NCBI GenBank assembly: GCA_016184125.1
Contig: JACPDG010000047.1
Coordinates: 1-64,000, forward strand
Direction: 5' to 3'
From: Candidatus Rokuibacteriota bacterium
GTDB lineage: Bacteria > Methylomirabilota > Methylomirabilia > Rokubacteriales > CSP1-6
DNA length: 64,000 bases
In this document: positions 42,471 to 50,550 of the stretch, piece by piece
Layout: every line of letters begins with the position of its first letter
Position numbering within the stretch: the stretch's first letter is position 1
Made by a program: the position numbers and the translations under genes
The notes under the pieces: generated by a model
The model's input: the letters and a program-made list of their open reading frames with translations, nothing else
Databases searched by the model: none
What the model was told of the DNA's origin: nothing

Positions 42471-43099
42471 CGGCGTTCGATCCGGCGCTCTACGTGGTGC
42501 TCGACCGCACGGCGTGCCGCGGGCGCGACCTCGTCGACGTCCTCGACGCCGTCATCGCCGGTGGCTGCCGCATGGTCCAGCTCCGGGAGAAGGTCCTCCC
42601 GTCCGGCGTGCTTCTCCCGGCGGCCGAGCAGCTGCGCGAGCGTTGCCGCGCGGCCGGGGTGACGTTCATCGTCAACGACCGCGTCGATCTCGCGCTCGCC
42701 GTGGAGGCAGACGGCGTCCACCTGGGGCAGGACGACCTGCCGCCGCGGGCGGCGCGGCCGCTCCTGCGCCGCGGCATGATCCTCGGCCGGAGCACGCACA
42801 GCGTGGCCCAGGCGCGGGCGGCCCAGGGCGACGGCGCCGACTACGTCGCCGTCGGCTCGATGTTCCCGACCGTGACGAAGCCCGATTCCCAGCTCGTCGG
42901 GCCCGAGCTGATCCGCGCCCTCCGGCCGGAGATCCGGGTCCCCCTGGTCGGGATCGGGGGCATCACCGCCGACAACGTCGCCGAGGTGATCCGCGCCGGC
43001 GCCGACGGCGTCGCCGTCATCTCGGCGGTCTGCGGCGCCGACGATCCGACCGCCGCCGCGCGCCGGTTCATCGACGCCATCCGCGGCGCACGCGCGTGA
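42467..43099 (+). CDS. thiE: Thiamine-phosphate synthase
   Basis: A 210-residue TIM-barrel enzyme that joins HMP-PP and thiazole phosphate to make thiamine phosphate. The family blocks are present: MVQLREK, FIVNDRVDLALAVEADGVHL then GQDDLP, GRSTHS (usual GxSxH), DYVAVGSMFPTVTKPD and GIGGITADN. It starts at a GTG overlapping the accC stop (GTGA). No thiamine riboswitch is visible upstream; it appears to be expressed with the acc genes. Confidence 0.93.
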   Translation: MTAFDPALYVVLDRTACRGRDLVDVLDAVIAGGCRMVQLREKVLPSGVLLPAAEQLRERCRAAGVTFIVNDRVDLALAVEADGVHLGQDDLPPRAARPLLRRGMILGRSTHSVAQARAAQGDGADYVAVGSMFPTVTKPDSQLVGPELIRALRPEIRVPLVGIGGITADNVAEVIRAGADGVAVISAVCGADDPTAAARRFIDAIRGARA

Positions 43100-43116
43100 G
43101 GGACCGGCCGCGCGGC

Positions 43117-43144
43117 TTGACCGACCGGCGCCGCCCGCTATAAT
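43117..43144 (+). promoter_or_regulatory. Consensus sigma-70 promoter of the liv operon
   Basis: TTGACC (43117-43122), 16 bp, then a perfect TATAAT (43139-43144). Transcription would begin near 43151, leaving a leader of about 170 bases before livK whose function is unknown; no riboswitch or leader peptide was recognised in it. Confidence 0.8.
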
Positions 43145-43322
43145 GCGGGACCATATCCCGGCTCGCGCGAGTGCGACGTTCACCGAATCGCGTTCCCGAT
43201 GGCCGCCTCTGCCAGCGTGCCGCGCCCACCCGTCTTCTGGAAGGCGAACGGGAACGGAAGCGAACGGCGCTCGGGGCGAGTTGTCCATCGTGGGACGCCG
43301 CAAGACACAAGGAGGCGGAGCG

Positions 43323-44555
43323 ATGAGACGCCTGCAGAGCTCGCTGATCTTGATGACGGCCCTGTTCGCGCTGGTCGTCTGGGCGTTCGCGCCCACGACA
43401 GCCGCCGGCCAGGCAACGGGCATGGTGAAGATCGCGAAGGCCCAGCCCATCACGATCGCGTACTGGCTCGTCGTCGCCGGACCCGACGCCAGCCTCGGCA
43501 TCGACATCCGTCGCGGGATCGAGCTCGCGATCGCGGACAAGGGCAAGGTCGCCGGGCATCCGATCAGGCTGATCGGCGAAGACTCCGGCTGCAACGCCGA
43601 GGGGGGCGTGACCGCCGCGACGAAGCTCGCTGCGAACCCGGCGATCGTCGCGGCGATCGGCTCGAGTTGCTCCAGCGAGGCAGTGCCGGGCGCCCCGATC
43701 CTCTGGAAGGCGGGGATCGTGACCGTCTCTCCCTCCAACACGGCGCCCTCGCTCACGGCTCCCGACCGCGGTCCCGGCTTCGACGGATACCTGCGCACCG
43801 CGCACAACGACAAGGTGCAGGGGCGCGTCGCGGCCGAGTTCGCGCGCAAGGCGCTCAAGATCGAGCGGGCCGCCACGATCCACGACGGCAGCCCGTACGC
43901 CGAAGGGCTGGCGAACGTGTTCGCCGAGACGCTCAAGAAGATGGGCGGAACGATCACGTCGCAGGAGGCGATCGCCCCGACCGACACGGACATGCGTCCC
44001 GTCCTGACGAAGATCGCCGCGGGAAAGCCGCAGGTGATCTACTACCCGATCTTCACGGCCGCCGGAGGGCACGTGACCCGGCAGGCCAAGGAAGTGCCGG
44101 GGCTCGCGCAAGCCAAGCTCATGGGTGCTGATGGGATGTTTTCAGCCGACTTCCTGCGGGCCGCCGGCGCGGCCGCGGTGGGCATGTACCACTCGAGCCC
44201 CGACCTCTCGGCCGAGGCGCTCGGCCCGCGGTACAAGGAGTTCCTGGGCAAGCACCAGAAGAAGTACGGGGAGAAGCCGCTGTCGGCGTTCCACGCTCAC
44301 GGTTACGACGCGGCGATGATCATCTTTGCCGCGATCGAGAAGGTCGCCAAGACGGACGGGACGGGCATCCAGATCGGGCGGAAGGCGCTCCGGGACGCGC
44401 TCTTCGCGACCAAGGGCCACAAGGGCCTGACCGGCACGATCACCTGCGACAAGCACGGCGACTGCGCGGACCCGAAGATCGCCGTCTACCAGACGGAGTC
44501 GGCCGACGCGAGCAAGTGGGATCCCGGGAAGAACCCGCGCAAGATCTATCCGTAG
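43323..44555 (+). CDS. livK: Branched-chain amino acid/amide ABC transporter, periplasmic binding protein
   Basis: A 410-residue LivK-like binding protein with a signal peptide (LILMTALFALVVWAFAPTTAAG). Two type-1 periplasmic-binding lobes follow, starting ITIAYWLVVAGPDASLGIDI with the family's RRGIELAIADKG helix, GEDSGCNAEGG, and VAAIGSSCSSEAVPGAPIL. Ligand is not determinable; such proteins bind Leu/Ile/Val, amides, urea or aromatic acids. GGAGG 7 bases upstream sets the ATG. It is followed by a hairpin terminator and then livH, as expected for an abundant first gene. Confidence 0.92.
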   Translation: MRRLQSSLILMTALFALVVWAFAPTTAAGQATGMVKIAKAQPITIAYWLVVAGPDASLGIDIRRGIELAIADKGKVAGHPIRLIGEDSGCNAEGGVTAATKLAANPAIVAAIGSSCSSEAVPGAPILWKAGIVTVSPSNTAPSLTAPDRGPGFDGYLRTAHNDKVQGRVAAEFARKALKIERAATIHDGSPYAEGLANVFAETLKKMGGTITSQEAIAPTDTDMRPVLTKIAAGKPQVIYYPIFTAAGGHVTRQAKEVPGLAQAKLMGADGMFSADFLRAAGAAAVGMYHSSPDLSAEALGPRYKEFLGKHQKKYGEKPLSAFHAHGYDAAMIIFAAIEKVAKTDGTGIQIGRKALRDALFATKGHKGLTGTITCDKHGDCADPKIAVYQTESADASKWDPGKNPRKIYP

Positions 44556-44578
44556 GTCGGCACTGCTCGGACGCGAGC

Positions 44579-44622
44579 GGGGGATGAGCCGCGGGACAGC
44601 CCGGGGCTCGTCCCCCTTTTCT
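44579..44622 (+). terminator. Intercistronic terminator/attenuator between livK and livH
   Basis: GGGGGATGAGCC (44579-44590) pairs with GGCTCGTCCCCC (44605-44616) through one G-U pair, followed by TTTTCTT. It has the form of a real intrinsic terminator and probably allows partial read-through, so the binding protein is made in excess over the permease. Confidence 0.75.
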
Positions 44623-44634
44623 TGCAGGTAGCCC

Positions 44635-45696
44635 GTGCGCGGGGGCTGGCCCGACAAGCTGTCGCCGGTCGACGCGGTCCTCTGGGGCTTCCGTCTGGTC
44701 GTGCTCGTGCTCGTCGTCTGGGGCACGATCGGCACGGTCCTCGCCGCGAAGTACTCCGGCGAGGTGTGGCTCGACTTCCTCGTCTTCGGCCTGTCTCAGG
44801 GAAGCATCTACGCGCTGATCGCGCTCGGATACACCATGGTCTACGGCATCCTCCGCATGATCAACTTCGCGCACGGCGAGGTGTTCATGGCGGGCGCGTA
44901 CACGGCGTACTTCGTGGCCGACGCGCTGGCCAGGTCCGGGCATCTCGATCGCTATCCGCTCCCGAGCCTGCTGCTGGTCCTCGCCGTGTCGATGACGACC
45001 TCGACCCTGGTCGGCGTGCTTCTCGAGCGCGTCGCGTACCGGCCGCTGCGCCACGCGCCGCGCCTGGTCCCGCTCATCGCCGCCATCGGCGCGTCGTTCT
45101 TCCTCCAGTACGCGTTCCGCGGGCTCTACGGCTCCGGCTTCAAGGCCTATCCGGAACCGGACATTCTCAAGGGAGTCTGGACGTTCGCCGGCGTCAGGAT
45201 CCTGAAGACGCAGGCGGTGGTGCTGGTGGCCGCCGTGATCATGATGCTCGGCCTCTACGCCTTCGTCATGAAGACCAAGACCGGGACGGCCATGCGCGCG
45301 GTCGCCGAGGATCTGGAGGCGGCCGCGTTGATGGGAATCAACGTCGACCGCATCATCGTGACGACGTTCGCGGTCGGCGCCGCCATGGCGGGGGCGGCCG
45401 GCCTCCTGTACGCGCTCGTCTTCAAGCAGGTCCATTTCTTCATGGGCTTCGTGCCCGGCATCAAGGCCTTCACGGCCGCGGTGCTCGGCGGGATCGGCAA
45501 CATTCCCGGCGCGATGCTGGGCGGCCTGTTCCTCGGGCTCGTGGAGTCGGTCGGGCCGATCCTCTTCCTCGACGGGCTCGGGATCGTCGCGCCGTACCAG
45601 CTCAAGGACGTGATCGCCTTCACGATGCTGGTCATGGTCCTGATCTTCCGGCCCTCGGGGCTCCTCGGCGAGCGCCTTGCCGTCAAGAAGGCGTAG
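44635..45696 (+). CDS. livH: Branched-chain amino acid ABC transporter permease LivH
   Basis: A 353-residue inner-membrane permease with about nine helices. It has the LivH signatures FGLSQGSIYALIALGYTMVY, GILRMINFAHGEVFMAGAY, the EAA-like cytoplasmic loop (TKTGTAMRAVAEDLEAAALM) that contacts the ATPases, and AFTAAVLGGIGNIPGAMLGG. GTG start after a GCAGGTAG spacer, 13 bp past the terminator hairpin. The N-terminus is about 40 residues longer than the E. coli protein, with one additional helix. Confidence 0.93.
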   Translation: MRGGWPDKLSPVDAVLWGFRLVVLVLVVWGTIGTVLAAKYSGEVWLDFLVFGLSQGSIYALIALGYTMVYGILRMINFAHGEVFMAGAYTAYFVADALARSGHLDRYPLPSLLLVLAVSMTTSTLVGVLLERVAYRPLRHAPRLVPLIAAIGASFFLQYAFRGLYGSGFKAYPEPDILKGVWTFAGVRILKTQAVVLVAAVIMMLGLYAFVMKTKTGTAMRAVAEDLEAAALMGINVDRIIVTTFAVGAAMAGAAGLLYALVFKQVHFFMGFVPGIKAFTAAVLGGIGNIPGAMLGGLFLGLVESVGPILFLDGLGIVAPYQLKDVIAFTMLVMVLIFRPSGLLGERLAVKKA

Positions 45697-45717
45697 CGGC
45701 CGCCGCGGCACCCGACG

Positions 45718-47391
45718 ATGAGCACGGGCCCACGCCGGTGGACCGAGGCGCTGCGCTCCGGACTGATCTGGGGCGCGGTCGCGGTCTTCCTCGCGCTCGC
45801 GGGCATGGTCGAAGCGCTGGCGGGACGCCAGGTCGTTGCGGGACTGCCGTCACTGGGCGTCTTGCTGCCTCCCCTCTCCGCGCTCGCTGCCGGCTGCCAC
45901 GCGGCTCGTCGAGCCGCGGGCACGGCGGCGGCCCTCGTTCATGGGGTCGTCGCCGGCACGACGACGGGGACGCTCGTGGCCGCGCTGGTCCTGACCGGCT
46001 CGCTCCTCGACCTCCGTCGCGTCTTCGTCAACGCCTCTCCGGCGCTCTTCCGGTTGCTCTTGTTCGATCGCGATCTCGAGGGCGCCTGGACGCCGGTCGC
46101 GGCCGCCGCCGTCGCGGGCGTCGCGGGGGCGGTGGGAACGTTGTTGCCTCCCCGTTTCACCCGGGCCGTGGTCACGGGCCTCGCCTGGGTTCTCGCGCTC
46201 GGGCTGTTCCAGGAACTGGTGCAACTCCTCCTCGTCGACGGGACCGTCCGGACGGCGATCAGGGATGTCCTCTATACCACCGAGGCGCTGTCCCCCGGCG
46301 GCTCGGCGCTCGTCTTCATCGTCGCCGCGGCCGGCACCTGGGCCTGGGCGACCCATCGCAGCCGGCTGCACCAGTGGGCCGCGGAGCTCCCGCCCCGTCC
46401 AGCCCGGCTGCTCCGCGGTCTGGGCTTCGTAGCCATCGCGGCCGCGATGCTCGCGCTGCCCCTGGTGGCTGGACCATTTCTCTCCCACGTGCTCGTCCTC
46501 GTCGGTCTCTACGTTCTGATGGGGCTCGGGCTGAACCTCGAGGTCGGCTTCGCCGGACTCCTGGACCTCGGCTTCGTCGCCTTCTTCGCCATCGGCGCCT
46601 ATACGGTCGGGCTGCTGACGAGCGCGGGAGGCCTCGCCGTCACCCACCTCTCGTTCTGGGCTGCCGTGCCGGTCGCCGTGGCCGTCTCGCTGATCGCCGG
46701 TGTCGTCCTCGGCCTGCCGGTCCTGCGGATCCGCGGAGACTACCTGGCCATCGCCACCCTCGGCTTCGGCGAGATCATCCGGATCCTCGTGCTCTCCGAC
46801 TTCTTGCGGCCCTGGCTCGGCGGCTCGCAGGGGGTGTTGTCGATTCCCAAGCCGGAGATCTTCGGTCTCGAGCTGGCCGGCCCGCAGCACCTCTTCTACC
46901 TGACACTGGCCGCCAGCGCGCTCGTCGCGTTGGTGGCCGCTCGACTGCGCGACTCACGCCTCGGGCGGGCGTGGATGGCCCTCCGAGAGGACGAAGACGT
47001 CGCCGAGGCGATGGGCATCAACCTGGTCAACATCAAGCTCCTCGCGTACGGCCTCGGCGCGGCCTTCGCCGGCGTCAGCGGAGCCCTCTTCGCGGTGCTG
47101 GTCGGCTCGGTGTTCCCTCACAGCTTCCAGCTGCTGATCTCCATCAACGTGCTCGCGCTCATCATCGTCGGCGGGATGGGCAGCATGCCGGGAGTCGTCG
47201 TGGGCGCCCTGTTCCTGGTCGGGCTGCCGGAGCTGCTCCGCGAGTTCTCCGACTTCCGGTTCCTGATCTACGGCGCCGCCCTGGTGATCATGATGCAGCT
47301 CAGGCCCGAAGGCCTGTGGCCGGCGGCGGCGGTGAGGCGAGAGCTGCACGCGGGCGAAGAGATGAAGAACGTCCGCGGCCCGGCCGGGTGA
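45718..47391 (+). CDS. livM: Branched-chain amino acid ABC transporter permease LivM with long N-terminal membrane extension
   Basis: The C-terminal 320 residues are a standard LivM: LMGLGLNLEVGFAGLLDLGF, LRIRGDYLAIATLGFGEIIR, the loop SRLGRAWMALREDEDVAEAM, then INVLALIIVGGMGSMPGVVV. The first 235 residues are additional, with about six membrane segments and no clear family. Total 557 residues against the usual 320-430. Start ATG 21 bp after livH. The extension could be a fused regulatory or glutamine-rich-free membrane domain; function unknown. Confidence 0.92.
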   Translation: MSTGPRRWTEALRSGLIWGAVAVFLALAGMVEALAGRQVVAGLPSLGVLLPPLSALAAGCHAARRAAGTAAALVHGVVAGTTTGTLVAALVLTGSLLDLRRVFVNASPALFRLLLFDRDLEGAWTPVAAAAVAGVAGAVGTLLPPRFTRAVVTGLAWVLALGLFQELVQLLLVDGTVRTAIRDVLYTTEALSPGGSALVFIVAAAGTWAWATHRSRLHQWAAELPPRPARLLRGLGFVAIAAAMLALPLVAGPFLSHVLVLVGLYVLMGLGLNLEVGFAGLLDLGFVAFFAIGAYTVGLLTSAGGLAVTHLSFWAAVPVAVAVSLIAGVVLGLPVLRIRGDYLAIATLGFGEIIRILVLSDFLRPWLGGSQGVLSIPKPEIFGLELAGPQHLFYLTLAASALVALVAARLRDSRLGRAWMALREDEDVAEAMGINLVNIKLLAYGLGAAFAGVSGALFAVLVGSVFPHSFQLLISINVLALIIVGGMGSMPGVVVGALFLVGLPELLREFSDFRFLIYGAALVIMMQLRPEGLWPAAAVRRELHAGEEMKNVRGPAG

Positions 47392-48179
47392 TGGCGATCC
47401 TCACCTCCCGTCGCCTCACGAAGCGGTTCGGCGGCCTCATCGCCGTGAACCGGCTCGACCTCGACCTCGAGACCAAGGCGATCCACAGCGTCATCGGACC
47501 GAACGGAGCCGGGAAGACGACCGCCTTCAACCTGATCACGGGCTTCTCCCAGCCGGACGAGGGAGCGATCGTCTTCCGGGACACGCGCATCGACGGGCTC
47601 CGGCCCGACCTCATCACCCAGCTCGGCATCGCGCGGACGTACCAGAACATCCGCCTCTTCGCGAACATGACGGCGCTCGAGAACATCCTCGTGGGGATGC
47701 ACGCCCATCTCCGATCCACCTGGCTGGGAGCCATCCTCGGCAGTCCGGCGACGCGGCGGGAGGAAGCGGAGGCGAACCGGGCAGGGCGCGACCTCCTCCA
47801 CTTCGTCGGGCTCCGCGGTCGCGGGGACTTCCTCGCCAAGCAGCTGTCCTACGGAGAGCAGCGGCGCCTGGAGATCGCGCGCGCCTGCGCCGCACGGCCC
47901 AGCCTCCTGCTGCTCGACGAGCCGACCGCCGGCATGAACCCCCGCGAGACGCTCGAGATGATGGCCTTCATCCGTCGCCTCCGCGACGAGCGGGCGCTCA
48001 CGATCCTGCTCATCGAGCACCAGATGCGCGTCGTCATGGGCATCTCCGACCGGGTCACCGTGCTCGATTACGGGGAGAAGATCGCCGAGGGGGCCCCCTC
48101 CGACGTGCAGCGCGATCCGCGCGTCATCGAGGCCTACCTCGGGCGCGGTCGTGCGGGCCGGAGCACGACCGCGCCCTGA
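47391..48179 (+). CDS. livG: Branched-chain amino acid ABC transporter ATP-binding protein LivG
   Basis: A 262-residue ABC ATPase with Walker A GPNGAGKT, Q-loop (ARTYQNIRLF), signature LSYGEQRRLEIARA, Walker B LLLLDEPTAGMNP and switch His (IEHQM). The typical LivG insertion near AHLRSTWLGAILGSP is present. ATG overlaps the livM stop (GTGATGG context). It pairs with LivF to power import through LivHM. Confidence 0.95.
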   Translation: MAILTSRRLTKRFGGLIAVNRLDLDLETKAIHSVIGPNGAGKTTAFNLITGFSQPDEGAIVFRDTRIDGLRPDLITQLGIARTYQNIRLFANMTALENILVGMHAHLRSTWLGAILGSPATRREEAEANRAGRDLLHFVGLRGRGDFLAKQLSYGEQRRLEIARACAARPSLLLLDEPTAGMNPRETLEMMAFIRRLRDERALTILLIEHQMRVVMGISDRVTVLDYGEKIAEGAPSDVQRDPRVIEAYLGRGRAGRSTTAP

Positions 48180-48186
48180 TGAACGC

Positions 48187-48888
48187 ATGCTGACCGTCTC
48201 GGACCTCCACGTCTACTATGCCGAGATCCACGCGCTGAAGGGGATCTCGCTGGAGGTGGCGAAGGGCGAGATCGTCGCCCTCCTCGGCCCCAATGGAGCG
48301 GGGAAGACGACGACCGTGAAGAGCCTCTCAGGCCTCCTCCATCCCCGCGCCGGAGTCATCGAGCTCGAGGGAGAGAGCCTGCTCGGGCTCCCGCCGCACG
48401 CGATCGTCACCCGCGGTGTCGCGCACGTGCCCGAAGGGCGCCGGATCTTCAACCGGCTCACGGTGCTCGAGAATCTCGAGATGGGCGCCTACATCCGCTC
48501 CGACGCGGGGATCGCGCAGGACCTCCAGCGCGTCTTCGCGCTGTTCCCCCGGCTCGAGGAGCGGCAGACGCAGGTCGCAGGCACGCTGTCGGGCGGCGAG
48601 CAGCAGATGCTCGCGATCGGGCGCGCGCTGATGGCGCGGCCGCGCGTGCTCCTGCTCGACGAGCCCTCGATGGGCCTCGCGCCGGTCCTCGTCGAGCAGA
48701 TCTTCGAGACCATCGTCGACATCAACCGCCAGGGAACGACGATCCTCCTCGTGGAACAGAACGCGGCGATGGCGCTGGACATCGCGCACCGCGGGTACGT
48801 GCTCGAGACGGGCATCGTCGTGCTCGCCGGCACCGCCGCCGAGCTCGTGGCGAACGCGGACGTTCGCCGGGCGTACCTCGGTGAATGA
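48187..48888 (+). CDS. livF: Branched-chain amino acid ABC transporter ATP-binding protein LivF
   Basis: A 233-residue ABC ATPase with Walker A GPNGAGKTT, LivF-typical HVPEGRRIFNRLTVLENLEM, signature LSGGEQQMLAIGRA, Walker B VLLLDEPSMGLAP and switch segment VEQNAAMALDIAHRGYVLET. ATG 7 bp after the livG stop. Its end overlaps the GTG of the following cyclodeaminase-family gene by 8 bp, tying that gene to the transporter operon. Confidence 0.95.
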   Translation: MLTVSDLHVYYAEIHALKGISLEVAKGEIVALLGPNGAGKTTTVKSLSGLLHPRAGVIELEGESLLGLPPHAIVTRGVAHVPEGRRIFNRLTVLENLEMGAYIRSDAGIAQDLQRVFALFPRLEERQTQVAGTLSGGEQQMLAIGRALMARPRVLLLDEPSMGLAPVLVEQIFETIVDINRQGTTILLVEQNAAMALDIAHRGYVLETGIVVLAGTAAELVANADVRRAYLGE

Positions 48889-49891
48889 CGGGCGCGTGAG
48901 CTCGCTGCTCGTGCTGTCGCGCACCGACCTCGAGACGCTGCTCTCACCGGTCGACGTCGTCGAGACGCTCGCCGACGCGTTCCGCCGGTACGCCGCCGGC
49001 CTCACCACGGTCCCGTCGCGCGGCGTCACGCCGGTCACGGACGACGCCGTGCTGTTCGTCATGCCGGCGGTGGTCCGGCCCGGGCACGAGGCGGACGGCG
49101 CCGTCGGCGTCAAGCTCGTCAGCGTCTACCCGGGGAACCGCGCTCGGGGCCATCCGACCATCCAGGCGGCCTACGTGCTGATGGAGGTCGAGACCGGCGC
49201 TCCGCTCGCGCTGCTGGAGGGCACGTACGTCACCGCGCTGCGGACGGGAGCGACGTCAGCGCTCGCGGCGCGGTACCTCGCCCGGCCCGATGCGGGACGC
49301 ATCGCCTGCTTCGGCGCGGGCGTGCAGGCGGCGTTCCAGCTTCGCTGCCTCGCCGCCGTGCTGCCCATCACGCGCGTGGACCTCGTGGCGCGGGACCCCG
49401 AGCGCGCGGACCGCTTCGCGCGCCTCACGGCCCACGACCTCGGCGTCCCGGTGACCCTCAGGGCCGACGCCCGGGCCGCCGTCCGTGACGCGGATGTCAT
49501 CACCTGCGCGACAACGTCAGTCTCGCCCGTGGTCTTCGGATCCGATGTCCGTGCCGGCGCGCACGTGGACGCCGTCGGCGCCTTCCGCCCGGACGCCCGC
49601 GAGGTCGACACCGCGCTGGTGCGGCGTGCGCGCGTCGTCGTGGACACCTACGCGGGCGCGGGCGAGGAGGCCGGCGACATCCTGATCCCGTTGCGCGAGG
49701 GAGCGATCGACCACGCGCACGTGGCCGCCGAGCTCGCGGAGCTCGTGACCGGCGCGAAGCCGGGACGCCGGTCGCCCGACGAGGTGACGCTGTTCAAGTC
49801 GGTCGGCTTCGCGCTCGAAGACCTCGCGACGGCGCGCCTGGCGTACCACCGCGCGCGCCAGCGCGGAATCGGCACGGAGGTGAGCCTGTGA
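48881..49891 (+). CDS. Ornithine cyclodeaminase / mu-crystallin family protein
   Basis: A 336-residue NAD(P)-dependent enzyme of the OCD/mu-crystallin family. Substrate-side motif AVGVKLVSVYPGNRARGHPT, ATSALAARYLARPDAG, Rossmann nucleotide loop IACFGAGVQAAFQLRCLAAV, DVITCATTSVSPVV and AVGAFRPDAREVD. Members include ornithine cyclodeaminase, alanine dehydrogenases, lysine and ketimine reductases, so the reaction cannot be fixed. Coupling to livF suggests its amino-acid substrate may be imported by this LivKHMGF system. Confidence 0.88.
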   Translation: MNDGRVSSLLVLSRTDLETLLSPVDVVETLADAFRRYAAGLTTVPSRGVTPVTDDAVLFVMPAVVRPGHEADGAVGVKLVSVYPGNRARGHPTIQAAYVLMEVETGAPLALLEGTYVTALRTGATSALAARYLARPDAGRIACFGAGVQAAFQLRCLAAVLPITRVDLVARDPERADRFARLTAHDLGVPVTLRADARAAVRDADVITCATTSVSPVVFGSDVRAGAHVDAVGAFRPDAREVDTALVRRARVVVDTYAGAGEEAGDILIPLREGAIDHAHVAAELAELVTGAKPGRRSPDEVTLFKSVGFALEDLATARLAYHRARQRGIGTEVSL

Positions 49892-50364
49892 GCGCAGGAC
49901 GGATCGCGCAGCTCAGCATCTCGCCCGGCGGCGTGCCGAAGCTGCCGGTGCCATCGGCGCATGTGACGGCACTCGGCCTCGCCGGTGACGGCCATCGCGA
50001 CCGGGAGCACCACGGGGGCCCCGACCGCGCCGTCTGCCTGTTCTCGATGGAGCAGATCGAGGCGCTCCGAGCCGAGGGGCATCGGATCGTCGCGGGCGCG
50101 CTCGGCGAGAACGTCACCGTCGCGGGACTCGACTGGAGCCTGGTGCTGCCCGGCACGCGCCTCGGCCTCGGCGACGAGGCGATCGTGGAGGTGACGCGCT
50201 ACACGAGCCCGTGCGTGAACATCCGCGGCGTCTTCCACGACGGCGACTACTCGCGCGTCAGCCAGAAGCGCCATCCGGGCTGGAGCCGCGTCTACGCGCG
50301 AGTCCTGCGCGAGGGCCACGTCGCGACCGGTGATCCGGTCCGCATCGTCCCGGTGGCGTCGTGA
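49888..50364 (+). CDS. MOSC-domain protein
   Basis: A 158-residue single MOSC domain, the sulphur-carrier fold also found at the molybdenum cofactor sulphurase C-terminus. RIAQLSISPGGVPKLPV opens the domain, GDGHRDREHHGGPDRAVCLF follows, and the conserved Cys is in YTSPCVNIRG. Such YiiM-like proteins are linked to molybdenum-cofactor chemistry or detoxification; substrate unknown. GTG start overlaps the previous stop. Confidence 0.88.
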   Translation: MSAGRIAQLSISPGGVPKLPVPSAHVTALGLAGDGHRDREHHGGPDRAVCLFSMEQIEALRAEGHRIVAGALGENVTVAGLDWSLVLPGTRLGLGDEAIVEVTRYTSPCVNIRGVFHDGDYSRVSQKRHPGWSRVYARVLREGHVATGDPVRIVPVAS

Positions 50365-50365
50365 C

Positions 50366-50487
50366 ACGAACGGCGGACGCCGCCGATCACGGGCTCCCCG
50401 GCTCCGGTGAGCGCCGAGCCGTTCCGCCTCGACCGCTTCGCGCGGGCCGCGCCGGCCGGCACGTTCGTCGCCTCGTATCTCGGCTGA
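50366..50487 (+). pseudogene. Possible C-terminal fragment of an FAD-dependent oxidoreductase
   Basis: Downstream of the MOSC gene a short frame ends in TGA at 50487 and reads SAEPFRLDRFARAAPAGTFV then ASYLG. The PFRLDRF ending resembles the C-terminus of DadA/glycine-oxidase-type FAD enzymes, which close with a similar PF-(x)-RF segment. There is no upstream body. It may be a relic or a chance frame; the match is short. A C-rich stretch (50491-50508) resembling part of the intergenic repeat follows. Confidence 0.25.
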
Positions 50488-50514
50488 CCTGGCCCCCCCG
50501 GCCCCCCGAGAACA

Positions 50515-50544
50515 TTGACGGGCGGTGAACCGCTCTGCTACGGT
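50515..50544 (+). promoter_or_regulatory. Promoter for a leaderless GT-C glycosyltransferase mRNA
   Basis: TTGACG (50515-50520), 18 bp, TACGGT (50539-50544). The expected transcription start falls on the GTG at 50551, so the mRNA is predicted to be leaderless, as at 37801 and 56228. Confidence 0.55.
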
Positions 50545-50550
50545 GCGGAC

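Noticed and set aside
42600-43099. TPP riboswitch for thiE.
   Set aside because: thiE starts inside the accC stop codon and no CTGAGA/ACC-type thi-box pair precedes it.
50488-50512. C-rich stretch (CCCCCCCGGCCCCCCG) as an eleventh copy of the two-hairpin repeat.
   Set aside because: It lacks the G-run arm, the second hairpin and the tail; too short to assign.
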